Source of the DNA: Nemopilema nomurai
Taxonomy: Eukaryota > Cnidaria > Scyphozoa > Rhizostomeae > Rhizostomatidae
Length of the DNA: 64,000 nt
NCBI GenBank assembly: GCA_003864495.1
Contig: ML133428.1
Span: forward strand, 1 to 64,000
Reading direction: 5' to 3'
This document shows positions 36,284 to 48,500 of the stretch, piece by piece. Numbering within the stretch: position 1 is the first letter of the stretch; every line of letters begins with the position of its first letter. Made by a program: the position numbers and the translations under genes. Under the pieces are notes generated by a model, which saw only the letters and a list, made by a program, of their open reading frames with translations, was not told the origin of the DNA and did not search any database.

Positions 36284-38141
36284 CCAAATAATATTTGTAC
36301 ATGCTTGTCTGATGCTTCTACCTTATAGATATGTTAATGATATCTTGAAATCAATAAAACTTAATTTCCCATTCAAATAAATTATTTCCCAATAAAACAA
36401 ATAATTTCCCATTAATCTGATATAATCCTTCACAGAAGCCAATGTACTCAGATGACCATCATAATCCTAAACACTTTATGTTTTCCTGCGCATTGTATTA
36501 TACAGAAACTGATCTGATTAGAAATCACTACTAAAAACATTAGTGTCTGGTATTGATTTTCAGTTAAATGCACTTACTGGAAGGTTTTAAGATATGAGCA
36601 GCAGCTGATAGCGTTTTTAAAGATGTTTTTGTTTGGTTATCATAAAGTCTGTACAAAGTATACCAGCACACAATCTTGACGTTGAGAGAGATGTTCATCT
36701 GGAGACTAATTTAACACAAATAAACTTTGTAATTTTGTGAAATCAGTTTGTATTGGATTACTTAAGCATTATGACTATTTTAAGTAAATCTGTTCATTGT
36801 ATCTTCGTGAAATTGTTTTTAGACATTGTATACTTATTTGCTTCTTTGTTGTCATTAATTAGTTAAGATTTAATCTATTTAGTTATTCAACTTTTTAGTC
36901 AATCATTCACATAATGCCACAGAAATGTTATAGAAAAGTGCCAAGTCTTCTTTCCTCCTTTGTTCGTTTATGCATCTAGCATACAAGAAAATGCTTTGTC
37001 TGTTTAGTCTGGAATCAAACGTTTTCGTATCACAATAATTCACCAGTTCTGTTTTCGCTCAGTCTGGTTGCAAAATGGCAAAGCGACTGGCTTTCAAAAT
37101 CAGTTTGTTTTGGCTCACTGTCGATTCTGCGTGCATTGTCTGTGGCTGAATCTCTCTGTTTAGTTTGGGTAGAGTGGGCTGCTTTTGAAGCTGTTTGCTC
37201 GGTTGTTGTAGAAACTAATTGTTTAATCTGTCTTGTTTTTGTGCTTTTGGTTTTTGCATATGAAAATAATAAATTTTCTAAAATTATCAGAGAATAGAGG
37301 AAGAGTGAAGAGACACCGATTAGTTAATTTCATCGAAAGGTGGACCAGGTATTTTATTTCTTGAAGGGATGCGTTGTAGAAGTGTTGGACGTCTCATATA
37401 TAATTTTTAGGGACACAGAGGCGTAAACTCTCTTTTTGCCTGAATTGATATTTTATGGGTACACAGGAGAGCTCCACTCCGCGGCTTAAGGTAAAAGTGG
37501 GAAAAAATCTACCATCTAGTGGTTAATCGTTTGCTACATTCGGCTTGTCCATGTGTGGGCCAGGTTTGTGGAACACGCCATGCCAACCTCACTCATTATC
37601 ACATGAAATTTGTGGTTGTGGTTGAGATGGGAAGTCACAGTTACTAGCTAGTGATAGGTCATTTACCGCTTGTGACAGCGGCACATCAAAGTGGGTGAGC
37701 GTGGTGGGTCGATGGTGCTTCCCAAAATATGCACGCTAGCTCCTTGGTTATTCAATGTCTTTAAAAAAGTTGTTGATTATGAAGGTAATTTTGCAAAGAA
37801 ATATAAGTTTATTTTGTGTTTGATAGAACAAAACCGAGGCGACGGTCCTAACATCCTTCTGAAGCCAGTCTTAAGATTGGTGAGGCGAAGAAAAGTGATT
37901 GGTGTCTAGCCCTTACTTGAACTCTCTGTGCTAGAGGGTTTTGGCAATTAAAACATATATAGTAAGTTCCTAGGGGCTGGTCTGCATGCCCAGGTCCTTC
38001 CAATACTAAGACGGCCATGCACCTAAGGTCAGTACTATCATTATCGCTTCGGTAATTCTCTGGTAGCTGGTACCGTTGAAATCCTTTGCAGGTGGTAGTT
38101 CGCTCGTAAGAATGCGCGCATGTCAAGCTACCTCACGGTGT

Positions 38142-38194
38142 TAATCATCCTTTACTTATTTATTATCCTTTGCTTATTTATTATCCTTTGCTTG
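38142..38194. repeat. Short tandem repeat, about 18-bp unit
   Basis: Almost three copies of TTATTTATTATCCTTTGC are in tandem. They lie in the gene-poor stretch with no gene association. Confidence 0.7.
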
Positions 38195-39056
38195 TAACAG
38201 ATTTTTTCCTTGAGCCCCGCAATCATCTGTGCGTCAAATGTCGTGGGCTGCGAAGGAGAAACAGCATTAGCCCTTTGCTGGCTTTCCTCAAACGACGTAT
38301 TATCAAATACATAGAGCTCAAACGAACAAGGCGTGGCTAATCTTACGTCATACACCGTGATAAGCACGTGCCAACGTCAAAATCGAATGCGACGAGCGAA
38401 ATTCGACCACTACGAACAGTTAGTAGTGCAAAAGGAAATATTTTCGTTCACTTCAATAGAAAATCAATGAACGAAATATAAAAAGCAGATGGAAAGTATG
38501 ATTTGAGACACTGATGCAGAGCAGATGAGCTATTTCCTTTGCGCATTCAAACATTGCAAAAAATGATCGATAATTGTCTTTTAAAATGACCCGAAAAATA
38601 CACTTTGTTGATATGTTTGGACTTTTGATATCTCAAAAACAATTGAAGAATCGATAAAGACTTATTGCGAAGCAAAGCTAGGCGTGGACGCAACTGAAAT
38701 GTATTGTGCGTGGGTAATCGTTTAAGAAGCTGTTGCTGTGTATTTGTAGCTGTACAGGTGGAGAGAAAAGAAATGCCAGCTAATTCTTCCTCAACAGGCC
38801 GAAAAAACGGCTGAAATAAAACTCTTCACGGTGTTATTTTTAGTCCAATATTCTAAACATCACTACTCCACAGCGAGTCTTTGTAAAAAAATCAGGATTT
38901 CAACAATTTCTTTATAGCTATGAGTATTCGCTTGTACGAGCAATTATTTAGATATTGAAGTCTTCTTGACCGAAATGAAGGGCAAAGCTCCATTTTTAGT
39001 AAAAACATGCTCAGTAATTCTTTTTCTGGCGATTGTGTTTTGAAAAGATAATTTAA

Positions 39057-39270
39057 AAGCATTGAGTCATGGTGAATAGTGGCTTTCAACAGACTGTTGT
39101 CTGTTTTCATGTGATAAATCGGCTTTCATGTGATCAGACATCAACAGCGTGGTTAATACGTCATGTGTGCAGTTTGCTTGACAGCCAATCAGATAAACGG
39201 AGCTATCATAATGACTCAGCAGTTTTTGCAATTTGGGTATACGCTTTGCATTTATCATGACTCAATGCCT
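39057..39270. mobile_element. 214-bp MITE with TTAA target duplication
   Basis: The ends are inverted repeats: the left reads AAGCATTGAGTCATGGTGAA and the right, on the minus strand, AGGCATTGAGTCATGATAAA. Both sides are flanked by TTAA (39053-39056 and 39271-39274). The interior has two direct copies of a TTTTCATGTGAT-like motif and no coding capacity. The TTAA duplication is typical of piggyBac-type insertion, but the termini do not show the usual CCC start, so the superfamily is open. Confidence 0.65.
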
Positions 39271-42200
39271 TTAAACCACCGATTGTTCTCTTAGGTCTAA
39301 ATGCCAAAGGAACTCCGACTCGGGTAGAAGTTGAGTCAAATTTTCTTTGGAGTTAGACTTCCTTTTAATTTTGTTGGCCTTTTTGCTACAGGTCCTCACA
39401 CACTGTAAAAGTTATTTTACGATGCTTAAGGCTGAAGCTGCTTTTAAATTGAAAAGTTGAAGCTACGTTTCGGTTATGTCCTAGATACATGTAATTTATG
39501 GCTTGATGTTTATTTTGCTTCTCGGTCTAATCAGCCATTTCGCTAAGCAAAATCCTCTACATAATGGGTGTCCAAGAAAAATACTCTCTATTACCTGAGT
39601 AGCCAACACTTAACATTCTGTTATGTATGATAGGATGTTTTGTGGGTTTCTAATGTGCAAATTACACAAATGCAGCTGCAACATCGACTTATGTTGTCAC
39701 TGCAAAAATAAACCGTTTGCTTTTCCTTCCTGTCCAATGTGTTCTCCTTATCTTTTTTATTATCAGGAAAATTGTGCTATTTTACAAATTTTACAATGCA
39801 CTACTTGTCAGAGACGGCGCCATGCAATCGAACCTGTAGGTGGCCCACAATGGCCACGGCACAATCTTCTTTCACGTCACATTTATATATTTACAGACAG
39901 GAGGACCAACCGGTTGGGTCCGATACAAAAGGAAATCTTTGAAATTGAGTCTTTAAGGTCGGCTAAGGATGTCTCTTCAAGAAAAGACCTTTCGACGATT
40001 CTCATTGATAATTGATTTTTAGAAAAAAGTTGGGGACCCTTGGTTCAGATCTCAAAAATGCTGAATTGACTGAGAGAACTTTTTTTTCTGAACACCCATG
40101 TGCATCTTCCTTTTTAAAAGTTGTCTACCGAATTGATGCAAATAAAAGGCAATTGATAGAAATAAACCTTTATTGGTAAATAGATAAAATGAAAATAAAG
40201 AAGCAACGGTAAACAAATTTTGATCTCAGAAAATCATTTAAAAAAACACTTTCGATGTTTGGAAAGCTATTACAAGAGTTTTAATATCCAATTTATATTG
40301 AATATTGCTTACGATCTCAATAACTTTCAAGTTAAGGTCCCTTAATATCTTTAAGCCCGATTCGACGCACAATATTGAATCCATCGCCATTTTATGAAGA
40401 ACCAAATTCATCTAATATTGCATTGGCAATTTTGGTCAAATGTATCATATTTAATAGGTGTCATATTAAGAAGCTGAGTCAGCATGTCAAAATTTTTAAG
40501 TTGATTTTACTAAGGAGCACAGAACAGCATCTATTTTGCTAGCCGCCCTTTCTTCGCTGATAGTCAAAACGATGCTTCTTGAAAAGGATTCAGAGCAAAC
40601 ATTTTGAAGCCTATATTAATTTTCTACAGTTTGTCTTGAAATATGGCTGTTTTGCTCTCTGACATTATCGTTAACAGACGAAAAACTTGATTGTTTGCAA
40701 GCCCTACGACTGGATTATGGCGTCAGTTGCATTATGAAAAGTTAAGGCAAGATATTAAATAGACTGAAGCAGATTGCTTCGCTGTTTTCAATCAGAAAGG
40801 TATTGTTCATGAATATGCCTTCAGCCTTTCGGTTGAACATGAACTGCTCGATTTCGAAATTAAAAAATTAATCAACTTAGGCAATCTCAAATATAGCAGC
40901 CCTTTTTTCCTTTGTTGAATTTTAAATCCTATGACCCTGGTAGAGCAGCGGAGAGGCGTATAGAATTAGTTTTTTTCTCATATCAACTGATTTTCTATTG
41001 CCTTTCAATTTATCTTAATCAGAAGACACATAATATGTTGTCTGTCATTTACGCGCGAGAATAAGCACTTGTAGAAGAATGGCAGACTCTACAATATAAG
41101 AAATGGGCTCTTAAATGACTTTTGCTAGTCTTGTTAGAACTTTAACCAGACACTGCAAAATATCCTTGAAAAGGGCTGTGCTAAGGACATCATTAAACAG
41201 TGCAGAAGTCCATTCGGCCCATGCAAGTGCGTGAGTCCTGAAGGCCTCTTCCTCGAGTTGTAAATAACCTTGTGCACATCCACAAATGCAGCAAATTGGC
41301 TTCCCTTTCGACATAGAAGCAAGTTGTTTTAATTGAATCTGAATGTGTTCAAATCTTCTCAAAAGTTCACAGCGAATGGCTCCTAGCAGCTATTGTTTGA
41401 CTAGTGAATAATTATTTTGTTGGCACATACAGTGGCGGTTTTTGGGCCAGGGGCCAAAATCGTCTGCGGGGCCCTTTTTGAAAATATTTTTTCGCCAAGG
41501 TTATTCTTCAAGTTTTTCCCCGTTAAAGTTCGTATGCCTCAAGGTGAAGCCGCCTCTGGGCACAGGGTTCGATTATCTCATTTGTAATAAGAACTTGCAT
41601 TTTAACCTTGTTGCTTATTTCTATTCCATCTTTAATGATCTCTTAATTTCAGCAATATGATAGCAGGTATCTTAGTCCTTGGCTTAATATGTTGTTACTA
41701 ATTTTAATTCGGCACACTTTAAATTATCTGGCCTTCCTTTTTATGCGGATATCGTTACGTTGCTGTTCACGTAATTGTATGAAACTTGTCATTTCAATGA
41801 GAAAGAGGCAACTGGCCCCTTTAGCTTTTGCGGTTCTTTTCCAAGTGTCCTAAGCAATGCTGATTTAGTATGCTTCTATCACTTTAACTTTGTGTAATTA
41901 AAGGCTTGAATTTCAATATAAGTTGAATGGATTTGCTAGTAACCAGATAAGGCCACTCAAAAATGCGCGCCATCTTCAATCTCGTTTTCAAAAATTGATT
42001 TTGGAACTTGCGCAAGTTCAAGTGCCCCCGTCTTTGAAGGGCTTTATGCCGCATCTATGGACTTGATTGTTTCATAACGTCTCAAAACGATGTCTGGCTA
42101 GGGGGATAACACATTTCGTCTCAAAATATTTCTCGAGAAAAGTACATTTGATTTTCTACTTTTGATTTGTAACCAAGGCGACAGAGTTAACTCCGCTTCA

Positions 42201-45200
42201 CTGACATCACAAGTAGGCAGTCCTAGTTTCCAAATATCATTTCGAAGCGGACATAAATCTTAAGTTATACCCCTTCACGGCTCCGTATTGACACATCATC
42301 AATATAAATATTTACCTAAAGTCATTGAGTGTTGTTTACATGTGCGTTGGTTAATTTATCACGGCCGTTTGTAGCCAATATTGCTTGGAGTTTCATGAAT
42401 TCTCACGTTTGTCAAGATGCGAGGTAGTTGCACCGGAAGCGCGAAAAAGCCGGGGGAGGTTGCGATGACAGCTGACATACTATTTTATCGTGGGCTATCT
42501 TTCCCTGTGCCACGTTTTCAACCTCCCTGGTCAATAGTAACCAGATCTGGTAACTTTTGGTTTTTCCATTGTCAGTGCTGATCAAGCAACTTGGGCACAA
42601 AAAACTTCCCATCATGTCGTAACACGAGACTTGCAGGCTACGTCATCACTCTGCATTGTAAATATGAAAACGACAAGCTTGCCGAACAGATTTTAGCAAG
42701 AGCTGCAGGGACCTGGTCAATTAAAGCAAGAGACAATTGCTGCGGTTTGAGGAAGGAATCAAAAGAGAGCCTTTCGAAGAGCTGCTTGAGCTACACTTGA
42801 CATGGACGGAGCAGTGGACAAGACCAGTGGATTAAGCGTGCTGCCGGAAAATGCAAAGTCAATGCAGGGCGCCAAAAAAAACTGGAAAACAACTAACAAA
42901 GGTGACATTCAACTTTTTTGATGATTTTACTTTGTCTTCTCGTTTGCTTTTTTCTACTCTTACTTTCGCTGAAACACTTATCTCAATAAATGTACCAAGA
43001 TTTTTCGCTTTTGCTGGGGACCAAACCTCAGCCCCCGGAATGATGCTTCAAAATCGACTGCACAACGTTTGCCATGCCTATCATTTTACAGGCAGTCACT
43101 GGACCCTCTGCCGGGGGATAAGGAATGTTGTAAATTTTAACAAATTGCAGCAGAGACCACTACCCCGCCGCACCTTCCTGTTAAAAATGTTTCAAAATAG
43201 TTTTCGGTTTCGGATTATTCCTGGGAGGTACTCAATTCGAAAGCCAGCTAATATCCTGGTGTTATAGACAGCTCAGAGCGACGAAAGCGTCTAGGCTAAT
43301 AGTATCAGCAGCAGTATTCTTGCTCGACCAGGGAATGTTCTGGAAATGCTGAAAGCCACCGAGGCCAAATAATTCACAATCAGAAACCTAAGCTACGCCT
43401 AATCAGCGTCAAGCGGGTGAACACCCCTTGGTTTGTTCTATACTTTTGAGGGCTACCCTTTTACCAGGCACCGCAGAGCAGGGCAGTTTTTGCAAAAAAT
43501 GCCAAATAATAAGTAATAAACTACCAATAAAGCCTCTTTTTAAATGGTTTTAGCCCCTCCCCCCACTTTTTTAGACCCCCACTTTCTCAACGCTCCGCGG
43601 TGCCTGTGTTTCAAACATTGCCTGTGTTTCAGTGAAAATTGCACATCTGCTCGAAACATTGAGGATCATCTTGGATTTTCTGATCGTAACAACTTAAGTG
43701 ACATCATAAGTGACAGAATACGAAGAAATTGAGTGTCGACTGTTTTTATTCCACATGTGCAAATTGTCGATTCTCTCTTTGCTTATAGTTAAATATGTAA
43801 AATTATCTCATTCCCAAATTTGACGCCGAACCACCTGATTCATAACTTGAAGGTATCTTCAACTTTGCGAAAATGACATGGCGCTTGGGAGCTTGTTATG
43901 CCTTGGGCAACGATGTCCATTGTCTACCCAATCGTTTAGGTATATATGTGCAAATGTATTTAAGAGCAACTTTAAGATTCCCTGTTAAAGCCAATACGTA
44001 TGATTCGTATAGGTGCAAGCATCATAGGTCATAACATCAAACCGTTTCCTTCATTCGATGCTTCTGAAAACTCAGGGTCATCTCTTTTACTGTCAGTCTC
44101 TTTTACATTTTCTCTTCACTGTTTTCTATATTCATTAGAACAAATGCAAATAATTAAAGTTAAATCTTGCTGAGCATTACTTGCAAATGGCTATAGATGC
44201 ATGTGTCTGTAAAAAGGGTACATCGGAGCGCAGAAAGTCGGAAATCAATGGCAACCAATAGAGGAAACAAAATAACTAGTTGACGCAAGTTGACACGTGC
44301 TTGACACTCGTGCCCTAATGTTGTGCCTGGATGTTTTTCATGACCAAAAGTCCATCTCTACACTGGCTATAGCAGTTTTAATTGTGTAAAAATAGCAAAG
44401 CCAAAAGTATCAAAGGTCTTTTATAAGTTCACTTAACAATACCACACAGGCTCTTTCTTCTGTAATTGACACTTCTTTGCCTGTCATAGCATGTACAATA
44501 TGGAAAACCTTTTATCATTTAGTTACAAATAGAACCTTTTTATGTGTTAAAGCAGTTTGGCAATGCTATCTTGCATACTCTTCTTTGGTATGCAATTGTT
44601 CACACGCCATTATGCACACGCCACTTTGCAAACGCTGTTTCGAAACTACGCCACTTTCTTCGAAACAAACCTACATTCTTCATTTTTGCGTACGTTTCAT
44701 CATAGTTTCATCTCCAATGTATACGAGCATTGTGGTGTCAATTTGCAATATACTAGCAACATCTACAAAACAAAGGGCCATGTTTATAGTACCTTGTCCC
44801 TAAAGCGCGCCGTGGCATGTTTACCGTTTCTGTTACGAGATTATGAGGGTCAACCAACGAACATGTTTAGATTTAGTCTGTTTGTTTGGACTTGAATGAA
44901 CTGCAAGCAGTGTGCAAAAAGTCAAGCCTGTATTAGCCGGACCCTTTGCGAGCTTTAGGCGTCAAACTAAAGTGATTTATAAAATCAGAATTGACGGCGC
45001 ACATAATGCTTTCAGGCATAGCATGCGAAGCTTATAGTAGGACCATATGATAATTTGCGCCTTCTTGTATTGGAGCCCAACAAACTTGACCTGGTTTGTG
45101 GCTGATCTTGATATTTAAGCCTCCACTTTCGCTTGTCGGTCCTTTTGTAACAAATGGACAATGTGTAGCTTTATAGGATCAGAGAAACAGGTCCAAATTT

Positions 45201-45575
45201 ATCTAGAACTTGTGCAAATACCGTTCATTGACCTATACCATGTTATGTAAGATAAGCTGCCTTATGCAATGTCTATCTTTTAAATATCTCCTAATGTTGC
45301 GCGGAGAAGTAACGACTGCTTTTAAATATCTGTATTTGGGATTTTCTGATTTGGCCTACCTCAAATGTGTATTACAGTAAGGAATAAACTTTCAGTCAAT
45401 CACAAAATTTCGGTCTAAAGGGGGGAAGTAAAATCGTATTGTCGAATTTTGGCACCGTTTCATGAAAAGGGTAATACGATGTGACGTCAGTAATGACAAG
45501 CTGGAGATGTCAAAAGGTACTAATCTGCGTCTTTGTTGACAATTTTTGTCCGTGGAGTGATTGACGATTCCACGA

Positions 45576-48500
45576 ATGTCAACCTCGTTGATGAATCAAT
45601 GCATTGGTAAGCTTTGATTTGATCCAAAGAGTTTCAGTTTCTTGTATCCGCTAAATCATGCTTTGAAGAGAATGCTGCGTTGTTTGAATAAGACTCTTGT
45701 GTGTGGTATGTTAGCAAGGAAAAGTGTGCATTATATATGTTTGCCCTTCCAACGTCTGCGCTGTTCTTGCGTCAAATGTTGCGTCAATTTGAACTAGCGG
45801 CTTCCAGTCCTTTTTGTATCCCCTAATTAGATCTTATCCCTTCTGGTCAAGAAATCCAGTCTCACTATGTTCTGATACGGCTCAGTAAGTAAGTGTTTTG
45901 TGGTACAGAACTTCATAATAGCTAGAAGTAGCGAAACTAGTTTTTGCGTACTTAAAGTAGGTTTACGTTCGACACTCCTTTAGAGAATGGAAACGTCGGA
46001 AAGTGACCACAATGACCGCTTTCAGATCAAGAGTCCCATATCTGTAAGGATCTCTCGCTCTGATATCAGGAACCTTTCTGTACATAAGAATTAAATTCTA
46101 GCTTCGAAAAAATAAATCCTCGTATAATAGGGGTTATGATAAAAACAATAACACACTATCCATTTAAATGCTTTTTCGTAGTGCTACCTAAAAAAAATTG
46201 GAATATAATGCACTAAAATTTCTTACATTAAGATAAGGTACAAATGAGAAGATTATTATAAAAAACCTATGAAAAAATCAATAGAAAAACCTTTTGGAGG
46301 TAAAGAGAATCATTGGTATTAAAAACTGTCAAAATAACGAATCAACCTGGGCCAAAAAACTCTACGATCTATAATATCTTCTTATCATTTTGCATTTCAG
46401 GCATCGTTTTCGAGAAGGGCCGTTGTCATTTGAGCAAAAAAACAAAGATTTTGGCAGCCATCTTTGGCTTCGCCCTCGCAGTCTGCGTGATCGGTGCACT
46501 GTACATCGCAGGGGTGTTCAATGATGCGCCTGACCTTGCCGACGCTTTAGAAGGTATCAGATGTTGATTGCTGTGTTTTAACCACGTCCTAGCTTAGCGG
46601 CTGAAAATATTTAAGCATCATAGAACTACAGCCCTCTTTTTTCTGCCCTAGTCCAGGTGATGCTCCAACGCGCTCTTCAAAATCTCGTATCTTACAACTG
46701 CTTTTTTAGGTGAAGCAGACGTCATAACAAATGATGGAAGTAAAGAGATGTACGACATGAAAGTTGACTTTAAAAGGAAAATCATTCAGCTTAGTTTTTT
46801 GGACGAAGTGCATGATGGGTCAGGAAGAAGTCGGCGTGACGTCAATTCAGTAGAAAATGATGCGCCTCTGATGAAGAGAGTCGTAGTGCAGGATTTTGGA
46901 AATGTGGGTATCGAATAGAATTGTAGAAGAATCATAGAGAGTGCGGAAAAATAACCGACCCGTGTGGGACTCGAACTCACGACCCCTGACTTTTCAATTG
47001 TAGGAGAGTGCATCTGTTTTTGTTGTTGTTGCTCATTAAGAAACCCAATGCAGCTGAACAATTGCTTGAAATCTGCTCTAATAATTGAAATGAAATGAAG
47101 ATTGAAAGGTAGAGCTCAAAAGATAAACATACCAATAATTTGTAAAATTTCATTTAAAAAACTTGCTAAAGACACCATGAATTCTTCTTTCTCCTTAAAG
47201 AAAAAGATGTACTTTTTGATCCCTGGGAAAAACGGAACGACGAAGTGTTTGAAGACGACTTTGAGTGGGGAGATGATTCCAAAGGACCTTCTAAAGCATG
47301 CCCGGAATCAGCAGGTAGCGACATTAGAAACTTGTTTAATTTTCTTCTGAACAAATGCTTCGTGATACAGAGCTACACGATAGGCAGGCAGAACCAGTAT
47401 TTGCATACTAAGTACTTTTGCATACATTCGAAAGAGTAATTTTTCGTCCGAAACTTAAAACAAGTATGCACATTTCGGAAATTGACCAAAAGCTGACAAA
47501 GTCAATAGATTTGCCTCATAGGGTGGTAAAGATGCGTACGATTTGCCTCTTAAAAATTTTGGTAAGAAGTGACGGCTTTGGTATGGCTGGCAATTAACTG
47601 CCTTGCTCTTACTTTTAGATCCCTGCCGATGTAAAGCAAAGAGTGTTAAAAAGACTTCGCTTTGGTGATGATTCTGAGGCTGATGTTTTGATGCCCAATG
47701 GAAACGAGACACAAACCGTAAGCGAGGCTTTCTTTCCCATTTGTTCTAAAAGGTGAACTTTGATTGGTGTCATGTTTTCGTTTTATGCTAGGTTAATTTT
47801 CTTTGCGTATGTCCTTTGCAGTTGTTGCTTTATTATTGTAGTGAAAACAAATACTTTGCAGTAGCGTTAGTCATGGATTAGTGAAGAAGATAGCTAAGTC
47901 AAATAAAGTAGAAAGCCTTAATCTCGTCTTTCAGTCGGACACCTAGCGAAACGTTTGCTTTTTAGCCGCCCCTTGCTGCATAGGGCTGAGAGATGACACT
48001 CTTTCTTTTAACAGATGTTGTACAAAGGGATCGGGTTCAACATGTCACTGCACGAGAAACCCAAAGGAGACCTCGCCCTCGTAGATTTAAATGGCATCGA
48101 ATGTTTTGATTACCAGGAAGAAACTAACGAGATCGAAGATGCATTCTATTTGTCCAACCAGTCAAAATTCCGTACGTTCTTAAAAGATTTGCTAAATTGC
48201 TAGAACTGAAAGTATCCACGCCTTTACTAGTTCTCTGATGATCCATTAAAATATTAGCCCTTTTTCTGAAAACGACAAGGAATGAACCAAGTTCTAATAA
48301 CAATTGAGCTGCTGTGCTTAGAATCAGGTGACCAATTTGTTGAAAATAATCAGCCTGCAAATAGCTGCTGATTGGTTGATTACGCGTACGACTAACTGAT
48401 TAACATCGACGATTGGTGTTAGTGATTAGTGATCGAGATGAGTGGCAATAGCTAGATGATGGGTGTGGTAGGATTCGCGTGATATCCAATGTATAAGCCT

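Larger units (their letters stand above)
36284..45575. other. Long gene-poor stretch (about 9.3 kb)
   Basis: I find no open frame with recognisable similarity and splice support. The longest frames (for example 39623-40015 and 42851-43267 on the plus strand, 41111-41362 on the minus strand) show no domain I recognise. The region holds a MITE at 39057-39270, a short AT-rich tandem array at 38142-38194, and otherwise unstructured AT-rich DNA. Non-coding transcripts or enhancers cannot be excluded by reading. Confidence 0.5.

Noticed and set aside
42591..42800. Plus-strand 69-codon frame of mixed composition
   Set aside because: No recognisable family, no splice-supported neighbours; could be a transposon relic but cannot be supported.
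46955..47010. Functional tRNA gene on the minus strand
   Set aside because: Only the B box is good; no A box or foldable acceptor and anticodon stems, so listed as a SINE/tRNA fragment.
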